DNA of 64,000 nt from Linyphia triangularis. Its lineage: Eukaryota > Arthropoda > Arachnida > Araneae > Linyphiidae. The translations under genes and the position numbers were made by a program. The stretch lies in the NCBI GenBank assembly GCA_963978545.1, contig OZ021721.1, positions 39,667,348 through 39,731,347 of the forward strand. The letters are read 5' to 3'. This document shows positions 34,581 through 45,539 of this stretch, piece after piece (within the stretch, counting starts at the first letter, position 1; every line of letters begins with the position of its first letter). A model generated the notes under the pieces. That model saw nothing but the letters and a program-made list of their open reading frames with translations, ran no database searches and had not been told where the DNA came from.

Positions 34581-35155
34581 TGTAGTTAAGAGGACGGATA
34601 CATAATAAAGTTACTACAGGTTTAAATTGATTCGTGAAATTTAATTAAATCTTAAAGTTTATATTTACAAGTTTATATACAACTATTTACAATTAACGGT
34701 CAGTTAAAACAGCATCGCTTTTAAAGGTATGCTTGAAGCGACTGCTGGTGCATCAGACCGATGGCATCTGAAGAATCTGGTTTCCTGCGGTGGCTTTTAT
34801 GCAGTTCCACATTTACATATCTCGAAATTTGGGCACGCGATATTTTAACACGGCCCATACGGCACACTGGTGAGAAACGCTGTAGCACAGATCACGATGA
34901 TTGAACTCAAACGCACTAGCTTCCTTTCGTTCGAGTGGCAACACTTTCTTTGGTGGGTGTTTCACTAGGAATGCCGAGTTGTAACTTCCATTTTGAACGG
35001 CAGAATTCTTGCGATTTGATTTAGGCGGTTCTTTGCTTAGCATGCACTTAATTCTGCATGTTCATGCTTTGCGGTAGAACTTCCTGAAGGCGTTTCACAG
35101 AATTAAAAATGGTGAGTTATTTTATTTACTTTTCGTGAATTGTAGTGCCGCTACA
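34581..35155 (-). repeat. LTR 3 (5' LTR of unit 2), 575 bp
   Basis: It contains the extra ATA near its left end. It differs from LTRs 1 and 2 at 35099 (A for G) and 35110 (T for C). The outer LTRs therefore differ by two substitutions and one 3-bp indel in about 572 bp, as far as I can see. Confidence 0.92.
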
Positions 35156-35159
35156 CATA
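35156..35159 (+). repeat. Right target-site duplication of the LTR array (CATA)
   Basis: CATA matches 25364-25367 and closes the array. Confidence 0.8.
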
Positions 35160-37796
35160 TTTTACACAAACTCTACTTTGTAATATAACAGTTTCTTTCA
35201 AACTAACATATTGATTTGGTTACCCTAATTTTCACTGTACTTTGATTATCATGTACCGCTTATGTACCGTTTTTATCAAAAAAAAAAAAAAAAAAAAAAA
35301 AAGTCATTAGTTAGATATAGTACATGTGTAACAGAGTTAATCTTGAATAGAAAATTACTCCACACCTTACAGTATCACTCTTCAATATAAAAATATAATT
35401 ATTACACATTAATACGGCATCCCCTTACAAGTAATACGTGAAAGCTATATAGAAAAATACTGTCTACTTCAAAACCTAAGTTTAGTTCCAAAGAACACAT
35501 TGGTATGTTTATTCGGCTTTCAAAAACTATATAGCGTTCTCATCCAAAAAATAATAATGATCTTTACTAGATGCTGGTGTGAACAAGTAAATCCCGAAAA
35601 ACAAATCCCTCCACATTTTACAATTTCACACTTCAGTATAAAACTATAATTACTACGCATAATTCCGACGTCCCTATAGAAGTAATTAAGTAAAAGCTCC
35701 AATAGAAAAACACACAATTAATAAAATATCCCCTTCATTTCACAATTTTTTATCAATGGTCATTCCAAGAAAGTGTAAAAATGAGTGTTATTAAAACACT
35801 TCGTATCTCAGCAAAATTACCGTACTTCATTAAAGCATTTTGAAGGACGGTATTTTCTTAAAATACTCTCACTAGAGTAAAAGTCCAAAATAATTAATGC
35901 AATCTTAATCGAATTTCCCTAAACTGAATCTCGCATGATCTCTTAAGAGATAAATTTTGACAAAGAATGGTGTTTAAGTAAAGACGCTTTTCTTAGAAAG
36001 AGATTTCAAGATCCAGCTACTGATTTTTCTTTCCATTGGAAAAACAGTTCTCAAGAACAAAGACCTCAAGGGGTTTGTTGCTTTAATCACTTCTGAAAGA
36101 ATTATCCTGGTTACGTTACTGAAGAGACTTTTCAACGCTCGTTTTTTCTTGAAGATATTTCTAAATATCCATTCAGTAAATATCTGCACAATCAACTGAA
36201 TAGATTTGATTAATATGGTTTGAATTGTTCGGAATAAATAATATTCTCGTGGTTGGACAAAGCTCTTCATTTAAAAACGTATTATATAGTAAAATTTGTA
36301 AACACGTATTTAAATCAACGTAGAATCCAATTATTTTGATTTTAATGATTTCTTTTGTTGATTGCTATATAGTCTTAAGCTTGGGATACAGAAAATATGT
36401 CACATTTCGAATGAAGCGGTTAATTTACCAGTTGGTTGAAGTGTTTAAAAAAATTCTATTAGCTCTAGAATTTAATAATATTTTCAGAATACGAGAAGAA
36501 ACTTAATCGAATAATTAAGAAATATATATGTTTTATATATTGTTGCTCATTATAGTTTCCAATGTGAAATTAATTTTAATTCAATACTGTTCAAACATTT
36601 CAAGTGTAACGTCTTTCAATTTTTAAAGATAACCTAATTTGTTTCATTAGAAATCGTATGAAGAAGTTTCAAATGATATAAATGAAGTTTGATACTTAAT
36701 GATAAAAATTTCTTATATATGAATACATGTAAATAAAATAAAGCGATTATAGTACTACTATTAGGGGTAGGCTGGCTGTATTCTATATATCTTTATTCTT
36801 GTATTTTTATAAACCATTTGTAAAAACATAAAACATTTTTCAATAAAAATGGTTGTATGATAAATTTAATACAGCTCACAAGCAAGGTAAAAACAGTGAG
36901 TTTAGATATAATTTCATGTCCACTCAAAAAGCCAAATACCCATTTTTGAAATTGGCTTTAAGTGTCTCTTGTTGTTGATATTTATTTGATAGTTTCAACC
37001 ACAATGAATAAGTGTCGCTATTTATAAATATTAATTGTGTTATATATTTAAATATAATAATATTATCCACACAATAGAATTATGTCGTAAAAATTATTGC
37101 GTTTGAAAATTGCTATCAATTTAAGTATGAAATTGAATGCAAGTCTCATCTTTGACATTTCAATTAATTTATTTTATCTCAAGATTACTTTTTCATTCTT
37201 AATAGGTTTTTACAGAATACAAACATTTACGTAGTAGTGTAGAACATAATTTCTTTACACATGTAACTTTTTAATGTTGGTAGAGTCTGTAGAGTTAAAA
37301 AAAAAAAAAAAAAAACTTAAATAAATGTGTTTCACATTTGGCCTTTATTTTTAAAATGCAAAGTTTTTAAATTGTTGAAATTACATGTATACTATTTTTA
37401 CTGCAACATATTTCATTATTTACAGCTTTCAAACTAAATACCTCAAAAATAGATTGTAGCAAAATTATTTTTGTTTTAAAATATGCTAATTTTTTCTAAA
37501 AAAAAGTAACATGTGTTTTATTTTTAAAATGCAAGACTTTATTGGTGATAAATTTTGATTTGCAATTTATATTTAAATCCTTAGCATATAAATGATTACG
37601 AAAGAGTATTGTAAATAAAATACTATTTAACTCTTCCGATTCGAATTAAATTTAAACAGAAACTTAAAGACATAACGTCGTAAAATGGTTTAAAATACTT
37701 AATGCACAAGAAATAAAATAAATTATTATTCAATATATGCTGAGATATGTTTACATTTATAATATACATTATGTCTATCTTTCACAAGAATAGCTC
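35160..37796. repeat. AT-rich sequence with two ~105-bp direct repeats
   Basis: Segments 35355-35460 and 35605-35712 share, in order, CTCCACA, TTACA, TCAC.CTTCA.TATAAAA, TATAATTA.TAC, AAGTAAT and AAAGCT..ATAGAAAAA, at 250-bp spacing. They are diverged. A 25-base poly(A) tract lies at 35278-35302. The open frame on the minus strand at 35974-36270 has no recognised motif. No gene is supported. Confidence 0.5.
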
Positions 37797-37852
37797 CCGG
37801 CAGTTTGTCTAGCGTTGTCTGTTGCCTTGAAAACAAGGCTAGTCCCTTTTTT
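37797..37852 (-). repeat. Lone end of the 12,888-type inverted-repeat family
   Basis: On the minus strand this reads CAAGGCAACAGACAACGCTA then GACAAACTGCCGGGA. It matches the right end of the element at 12888-13099 (CATGGCAACAGACAACTCTA then GACAACGTGGCGGGA). The opposite end is not found nearby, so it is a fragment, possibly cut by the neighbouring TTAA element. Confidence 0.5.
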
Positions 37853-37871
37853 CTGGAAGCATCTATTCTCC

Positions 37872-38595
37872 TTAAGGGGACTGTTAAGTCAAAAATAAAA
37901 ATTCTTCAATTTTTGTCTAAAATTCATGAAATTTTTTGCGCAGTTCAATAGCAATTAGATGAAACACAACCTAAAATTTCAAAAATTTATATTGATTTTT
38001 TTTCAAGAAATTAAATTTTTATTGAAAAATTTAGCGTTTTTTCCGTAATTTTAAAAACGCTCCTTGCGATTCAAATTTTTTGCAATCTGTCTCAATTTTT
38101 TTGTACAAGCTAATTGAATAAATATTGACATAATTGTGCATGGATTTTGAATTTGACTCATTAGTTAATTATTTAAAAGTAAAACATTCGTACAACGGCA
38201 AAAAATGTAAACTTTTTAAATAGAAGCATTACGAAAATTGCTGTAAAACAATAAAAAAATACCAGATTCCAAAATCCATGCACAATTGTGTTCAAAATAG
38301 TATAGTAAACAATATCTCCAAATTAAAAAAAAATACATCAACTTTTGAATCGCAAGGAACAAATCGAATACCCTAAAAATCTTAAAATACACATGAAGAG
38401 AAAAATGCAATTTAAGAAGTTGAAATACATACGATTTCTGATATGCGCGCTTACAAAAACTCAAATAATATTCTTAGTTCTTCTCGGATCAGCAAAAGTA
38501 AGGTATGTACTGAAAGCTAGAATTGAAGGCAATATATTTCCACTATAATATAAAAATAGAAAATTTTGAAATTTTTGCCTTAACAGTCCCCTTAA
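37872..38595. mobile_element. 716-bp foldback MITE flanked by TTAA
   Basis: TTAA lies on both sides (37872-37875 and 38592-38595). The ends are inverted: GGGGACTGTTAAGTCAAAAA on the left and GGGGACTGTTAAGGCAAAAA as the reverse complement of the right. Internal inverted blocks (CTCCTTGCGATTCAAA near 38070 against 38345-38360, and AATTGTGCATGGATTTTG near 38133 against 38268-38287) show that most of the element is one imperfect palindrome centred near 38233. There is no transposase. The open frames inside are palindrome products. Confidence 0.75.
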
Positions 38596-38825
38596 GACAG
38601 AACTTTAAGTTTTCCACATAAGTTTAATAAATTAAAAAAAAAATCAAATTTGTTTTAATATTACAGTTTTAAATTCAAAAGTACTTGCAATTCTGGAGAT
38701 ATCGTTTGAAAAGGGTATAATAATATAAATAAAGTTTAACTTAAATACCCTTTCGAAATATTCAACTTACAGTGCCCAAATGTCAAATTCTGAGCATATG
38801 AAGAATTATTAATGTCCGTAGGTCG

Positions 38826-38859
<34 letters not shown>

Positions 38860-41800
38860 GGAACACTTTTAGTAAATTTGATTCGAATTATAGTACTTAT
38901 TGCCTGGATGTCTGAGCATTTTTGCAGCATGCAAATTTGAATATTTCGGAGAATCGTTGGATATTTAAATTGAATTTTGAAATACATTTTTTATATAAAT
39001 ATGGATAGTGCGTATGTTTAATTATCTAAACATACACAATAACTATGTTTTATTACCTATACATAGACATACAAGAACTCTATTATTTTGAAACTAAAAA
39101 TGTCTTCCTTTACTTACATTTATTTGGTGCAAATTTTAAGCATAGTCATGAGAATTCGGAAACTAAAAGATACGTGTGGTTTGATATAAATTTTAACAAC
39201 ACGTAACTAATAAATATTTGGCAGAAAATACTTTTCCGGCAAATTTTAAAGATTTTAAAAGAAACAGAATAATCATTAATAATTGACATGCATAAAAATT
39301 CTGTTAAAATGTTAAATGCGAGTATTTACTCGTCCAATGTTCCATACACTTATCATATAAGTTTGCGACTGAACTGGTTTTGTATACATGAATAAGTCAT
39401 TAAATAGGTTACAGTATTTACATGTTATCATACTTAACTTATTTTTTTTTGTGACTACACCTTTTTAAGCGTTAACTTCTTAATTCATGCGTTACAATTA
39501 AAAAGAAAAAAAAATAGTTTCCCTGTATATGCCGGAGAAAATGGCAATAATATATCGATTTCATCAATGATTTCAGACAATTGGTATTTAATTTAATATT
39601 GATATAGATATATCAGTTAAACATACACACACAGTTATATTATTAAAGACGCACTTTCTTTCCCTTTTATTCTATAAAGATACATAAAAACATTTTGCTC
39701 CTTTCTAACAATTCCAACGGTTGATTTTCGATACTCAAAGAACCTCTTAATTCACAATTGCGAGCTTTAAAACTTTCTTTGTTCTTTGTATCTATAGCAA
39801 ATACATTTATCCATGGCTATTCCTTCTCTTCATTGGGCTTGTCTTTGACATGCTTACAGAAAGCGAGTAAAAGAACTTTAAGTCCACACTGCGTTTCTGG
39901 TGACAGAAGCATCAAAGATAAACCGTGTCAAGTAATTGCATTGTCTTTGCTTTTGTATCGTTTCATTTTATTCGAGCAGGCGGTTTAACTTTATTTTTTT
40001 GTTCTCGAGATGAAAGGTTAGAAACAAACCTTTTTTTCTTCTTCAGGGTCGGTTTTTAAAAGCAGTGATTTTTATATTGAAATTCATTTTTCGAGTCTTG
40101 TTTTCTTCTTGGGAAGCTTTTTTGCTCAGATTTAATGGTTATCTGTCTTCACAGAATAATAGTAGAGGCGGGAGTAATGACATCAAAACAACGTTATTTT
40201 AGGAAATGAATTGTACTTTTTGCTGCACTTAAACATGGCTGTTTCTTGATAAAGTGTTATGTTTCAATTCTTTTTTTTTATCAGTTTTTTTATGAGTTCC
40301 GCCGTAAAAGTGCTATCTAACATTGGGAAGCCATGATTCACATTTCTACTAAAAATAAAACAACGAAGACTAAATCAATTAATCATCTTTATGGTTCATA
40401 TATTTAACCTCAGACACATCAAATAAAATTTTCAAATACTGATAGAAACTTTTATTAAACACATAACTTTTTCAAATTTATAATTTAAGTATACCAAAAA
40501 ATTGTAAGTCACTTTGCTTTGGAAAGTTATTGTTTACGTGTTCTGATAATAAAACCTTTTTCGATGTATAGCTTGTCATGTATAATGGCTGATTTTTTTT
40601 TTTTAATAATCTGAAAGAAAAGTTTAGTTTTTGAAGTTTATTTGGAAATTAATCATACACTTCAATTATTCAATCATAGACTCTAAAAATAAATTATATC
40701 AAAAGGCTTGACGATATATTTTGTAAATGGTATCCACCAAAGACCTTTGCATCACATAAAAGTTGTGTCTAGGTACAGCATAGAAAACATACATTATTCA
40801 ATTTGACAACTTACACAGCAGGTGGCTCTACCAAAAGCAAATTCAAGAGATAGCCTTGAATATATTAAAAACAATTCAGACTACTAATATAGTCTATCAA
40901 CTGCATAATTTAGAGTTGTATAACAGCTGCGTTTTAATAATGCTTTGGATAACACGAGTAAAATTTCGTTTGATTTTTCACCATCCCCAAAGAGTACCAG
41001 TTACGTGTTAGACTTTACAGCAATTTGTTGCCATTCTTCAATAATGTAACTTATTTTTTAAACTATTATATTTCAAACTCCATACCTGGAGATGCAGCAT
41101 ACCGTTTGTCACTTTCCTCTGCCTCTCACTTTCATAGTTACGTTATTTTAAAGTTATGGAGTCATTTATAAAAGACATTGCATCTTGTTGTCCACGTAGC
41201 TGCAAGTTGTTGATAAATTCATTGTTTTCAGATGTTTCGTGTCGTAACAGCATTGGTATAAATGCGAAAAAACAAATGAACGTAGTGAGGGTTCAATTCA
41301 AAGCATTAATATTAAAAAGGTGTATTTTCCTACTTCAATACAATCTTTCAATTAACCTTTTTTATGTATCTTGAATAGTTTTCTAAATATACACGCTGCT
41401 GTCAACACTTTGCCGTTATAAGTACTCTACTCGGATAGTGCCTGCCATTTAATATACCTAGATACAACTTTTATAACAATAGCTATCGATGTATAAAAGT
41501 TATGGAGGTAGCAAATTACTTAACCGGACACCTGTATAAATATTTAATAATTCGTTTGTAATTCTCCTATTCACTCTTAAAAATACGTCGACCGATCTAA
41601 TTCAAATTTTGTTCTTCTGTATATAATGAGGATTATTATGTATAAAGATGATGGGTATAGCCAATTAATTTTCTTAAAATTAATAGCAATGCAATTTTTT
41701 TTATCTTAATTGCCAATAGATGACACCTTAGTGCTTTTCAAAAAAATACTTAGAAATCTTTGTGAAGGTACTTATATTAAAATCTATTCCTAATACTTTT

Positions 41801-43805
41801 CTAATTCTCTAAACTGTCATGGTAACAAAGAAAGGATGTAGATCGACCTTGTAGAAAACTGTTTATAAAAATAAGTTAGGTTCCTGAATAAAATATATCA
41901 AATCATTTTCACATTTGAGAGTGCTCATAAATATGAAAGTATGCGATATTTATGTGACGAGCCAAATATCCGTAAATTCGCTTCGAGACATTACGGTGTC
42001 TTCAATAAGTTGTTAAAAGTTTTTAACACGTTAAGCGCGTCGTATTTCCCCAGGGACTAACAGCGGACTTTCAGTATGTGGCGTCAGTCCCTGAGGATTG
42101 ACAGCTAATTTTATGTTTAGCGACAATACACAGCTAGTAGCAAGGTTGCAAATAAGTGTTGCTATTTATTGAAGCTTATTAATGTTCTAATCTAAGATAT
42201 GCAGGACTTACATACATTTAAAAAGTGTTGAACAGCTGAAAAGTTAACTAGATAGGTTAACTTTCCGGCTGTATTGCGTAAAAATATGTTCGTATTTGTG
42301 CTATAGTATTCACAACATTATCTTTGCACTTATTGGACAGTTAATATAATATCACCGCTTAAACGGAAATCAAGGCAAAATCCCCACGGTGGGTTATGTG
42401 TTTAGCTAAAAAAATAAAAATTTAAACTTTTTTTTTACTCAGCTGGGTTTGGGGACCTGAGAATAAAGATTTTCATCATGGAAATGGCTGTACTAGAGCT
42501 AATTAAAATTTTTAGTAACTTAGTTTTAGCTTTAAAAAAAAAAAAAAAATCAGAACTTACATATTATTCCGTCGGCGATAAAATGGTTACGATATAATTA
42601 AGAAAAATGGCTAAATTTATCATCAAATATCATCAACCATCAAATATAAATAGCAAGTATTTATTTGATAAAAATGTTTGACGGTATAATATGCAAGTAT
42701 CATAAGTACTTAATGGACATTTCCGTACTCTATAAAGAGTTTGGTAGGAAGTATAAATAGTGGGATGTTTCAAATCCTAATACAGGTATTAAAAATGGAT
42801 AGCTATTGTGAAAAATCATTTTTCATTTGCAGCAATAAGATTGTCCCCTCACGAACCTTATTTTAGTTAAGTCTTTAAACTCCAAAAATTATATGCTTTT
42901 ATAGTGCATCTGATTTTGGTGAAAGGACATCTTTTATTTGATCTAATGTGCACGATCATAATATAAGCTTTTCAGATACTTAACACTGTAGGTGTATCCG
43001 ATTAATTTGCCGTTTCTTTAATAAAGTCATCAAATAACATAACATTCTTGAGCAACATAGTGATGAGAAATTTTCGCTGTTCGTGCTATAATTTTATGAC
43101 TATAACAGCAGCCGTTTCAATAATTTAACACACTCATTTATACGTTTTTATTTCACCTGAAGGCGAAGAAATTAATCGGTTATATATTCGAACCGATGCG
43201 ATGTTCGTTTGAGCATATGCAGACGCACAGTCTAAGGAAAAGTTGTTTTGGACACCACTTCGTTTTGTGGTAAATCTCTCAACCGGAAAAAACGCGATTC
43301 TATCACCAATATTTTTCTTTCAGTTAACAGGTTTTTTGTAACGTTAAAAACAGAGTTTCACGTTTTTACGAGCACATGTCATGCTCCAGCACTTTATTTC
43401 TAAAATCATACCTTAAAAAACAGAAGCAAAACGACATACAGGAATCATTTCATAAAACAAAATTCCATGATGATCAGTTTAGTCGCTAGTGAAAAAAATT
43501 GTCTAAAATATTTATGCTGTACCAGTTACCAAATAAAGTATTATTTCTTAAAAATAAAATGTTTTTTTTGAATGAATGTGAATAAAATAAATAATTTTTT
43601 TCTAAAGTTTCGATACATACAGTAACAGGCGTTTACCGAAATTTTTCTACACATGAGCAAACAACATATGTCTGACTATCCTGTCGGTTAAGGGAAATAA
43701 TAATCTTGAACTATAACTTCTGAATATCTCATTAGTTTTTCATGCTCTGTAAGCAGATGAAGGCAATTGAGTTACCATCATACTGCCCCCATCTAATGCT
43801 CTGTA
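38596..43805. other. AT-rich intergenic sequence
   Basis: No gene was recognised in this 5.2-kb stretch. A 27-base poly(A) tract is at 38831-38857. 39755-39990 is less AT-rich and open for 76 codons but has no family resemblance. At 42047-42096 AGGGACT faces AGTCCCT across about 30 bp next to a TTAA, perhaps the end of a decayed TTAA-type element. Confidence 0.45.
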
Positions 43806-43965
43806 ACACAGGCCAACAAAAAAAAAATTGTTTTTGGTGCCCAAGATTTTTTTAACTGATTTCAGCTATATTTGGCGTCTTGAATCTAAATATGAAATCA
43901 GTTTTTTATCCATCAGTTCTAATTTTCTAGATCAGTGTTTTTTTTAACTTGTAGTTCTATACGAA

Positions 43966-44361
43966 ATGTACAATTTTAACTCCATTTTGTGGAAGTACAA
44001 AATTACGCATACAAGGGTTGGATATTTATTCTGTCTAGTAAATATTAGTGGTATCAATCGAAACTACCGTATTAAGAGAACTTATCCTAATTTAATGTCT
44101 ACAAGATGGCTGGTCTCTCATTCAGATGAAGTGCCGATCACAACGTTTCACCAGCTCTGTGAGGACGAGTATTGTCCTTCTGATCACCCTTCTGATAATA
44201 ATGAAGGCGATAGTGATTATGAGGGGATATCATCAATTACTCAACGTTTCAACCAGGAGGAATTAATTGACCTCACCAGAAATCTCCTCCTTTCAAAAGA
44301 AGCTTCTGAGTTACTGGCTTCCAAGTTGAAAGAAAAAAAAAATAATGGAACAAAGAACTAA
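43966..44361 (+). pseudogene. N-terminal part of an unnamed conserved repeat protein
   Basis: After an arbitrary start, the useful part begins around 44092 (MSTRWLVSHSDEVP). It has an acidic stretch (SDNNEGDSDYEG) followed by EELIDLTRNLLLSKEASELL ahead of a Lys-rich end. I recall this last motif from a protein repeated many times in arthropod and cnidarian genomes, with no function known to me. Stop codons follow immediately and downstream homologous pieces are in other frames, so the copy is dead. Its place inside inverted repeats suggests it is element-encoded. Confidence 0.5.
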
Positions 44362-45275
44362 AATTACTTTTTACCGTACAAGCGAAAAGTATCTGCTAGT
44401 CTTCTTCTCTGAAGAACACCTTCTTGTATCTTGTCACGAAATTAGGGGACTCCTGGAAAAAATGGATTTTCCTGAATATTTCCCAGATGATTGGCGCCTG
44501 TTTTTTTATAGGTAAAAGAGAAGTCTGAAATGTGTCCTTCTACACAAGGGGAACAAAGGTGATTCAATATCTAATTGCTCATTCAAAAAAATTTAAAAAA
44601 GAATATAACACCATGGCTTTGGTATTAGAGAATATAAAGTTCATGGACATCGATGGATGATTTTGTGTGGATTTAAAAAGGGTAAACTTTCTACTTGGAC
44701 ACCAAATTGGCCACACAAAATATCTTTGCTTCTTGTGTCTCTGGGATAGCAGAGACAAAACATACCACTGGGGTTAAAAAGAGTGGCTGAAAACATGGAC
44801 GTTGGGGAAAGGAATGTCATAAAGGAGCCCTTAGTTCTGCGAGTGAAAATCATCTTGAGTAAGGAAAAAATTAAGGCAGGAATATTTGATGGCTCATAAA
44901 TAAGACAACTGATTAAGTATCCTGCCTTCATAAATTCAAAGAATGAGACTGAGCGAAAAGCCTGGAAACTATGTTGAACAAAGCTGAAAACTATGCTGAA
45001 CTGGTAAACATGATGCTTAACAGTTTCAAATCCTTAATTGTAACATGAGTATTAAGGTACTCAATTTACACAGTCACTTAAACCATTTTCCTGAAAGTTT
45101 AGGGGACACCAGTGAGGAACAAAATAAAAGATTTTCCAGCATATTAAAACTGGACCACTACCAAGGAAGATGGGATACACACATGATAGCAGATTACTGC
45201 TGGAGCTCAAAAAGGGATTGTTACAAAATACATTCACGAATGCCACGGAAAAGAAACTTCCAAAATGTTAAGTGA
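44362..45275 (+). pseudogene. Middle and C-terminal parts of the same protein, broken
   Basis: Frame fragments continue the same protein. Around 44690-44770 they resemble a FLLG/LCYWDSR region. At about 44975-45045 they read KAENYAELVNMML then SFKSL. At 45045-45275 they give LHSHLNHFPESLGDTSEEQN and QGRWDTHMIADYCWSSKRDC. The order is collinear with the family as I remember it. The conserved His, Glu and Asp residues suggest an enzymatic (possibly transposase) core, which is inference only. Confidence 0.5.
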
Positions 45276-45539
45276 CTATAGTTAGTTTCATCGATAACTT
45301 TTCACTCTATCTTTGTATATAATAATATTGTATAATTAATTAGTAAAAATCTCGTGTTTAGTTTTATATTTGATCCATGAATTTAACCTAAAGTAGTGTA
45401 ATGTATATTCCACTAAAATGTTATATCTTATAAATTCGAGCTGATATGCAAAAACTAATGCCATATTTGAATTCAGGGCATTAAATTCATAAGAAATCAC
45501 CTAAAATACCCCGGTACCAAAACCACTGTTGGCCTGTGT

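Larger units (their letters stand above)
25368..35155 (-). mobile_element. Tandem Ty3/gypsy element: LTR-internal-LTR-internal-LTR
   Basis: Three LTRs (25368-25939, 29973-30547, 34581-35155) enclose two internal regions of 4,033 bp each. The period is 4,608 bp. Each LTR starts TGTAG and ends CTACA. Gene order on the minus strand is gag, protease, reverse transcriptase, RNase H, integrase, which defines the Ty3/gypsy type; there is no env-like frame. One CATA duplication brackets the array. Both units carry the same coding lesions at the same relative positions. The middle LTR combines the left marker of the right LTR with the right markers of the left LTR. The array is markedly less AT-rich than its flanks. 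Confidence 0.95.
43806..45539 (+). mobile_element. TIR transposon-like element with ACACAGGCCAACA ends
   Basis: ACACAGGCCAACA at 43806-43818 is exactly inverted at 45527-45539. Similarity between the two ends continues imperfectly for about 70 bp (TTTTGGT.CC, then GAAT..AAATATG). The interior encodes parts of one protein in plus orientation, split by stops and frameshifts. The CACAG start recalls CACTA/Chapaev-type termini, but I cannot assign a superfamily and I find no clean target duplication. Confidence 0.65.

Noticed and set aside
42047..42096. Possible rho-independent-like or regulatory hairpin (AGGGACT/AGTCCCT)
   Set aside because: The genome is eukaryotic, and the hairpin is short with a long loop; more likely the remnant of a TTAA-type element, for which no second end was found.
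44641..44931. 96-residue minus-strand ORF
   Set aside because: It is the reverse-strand shadow of the plus-strand protein remains in the 43806-45539 element.
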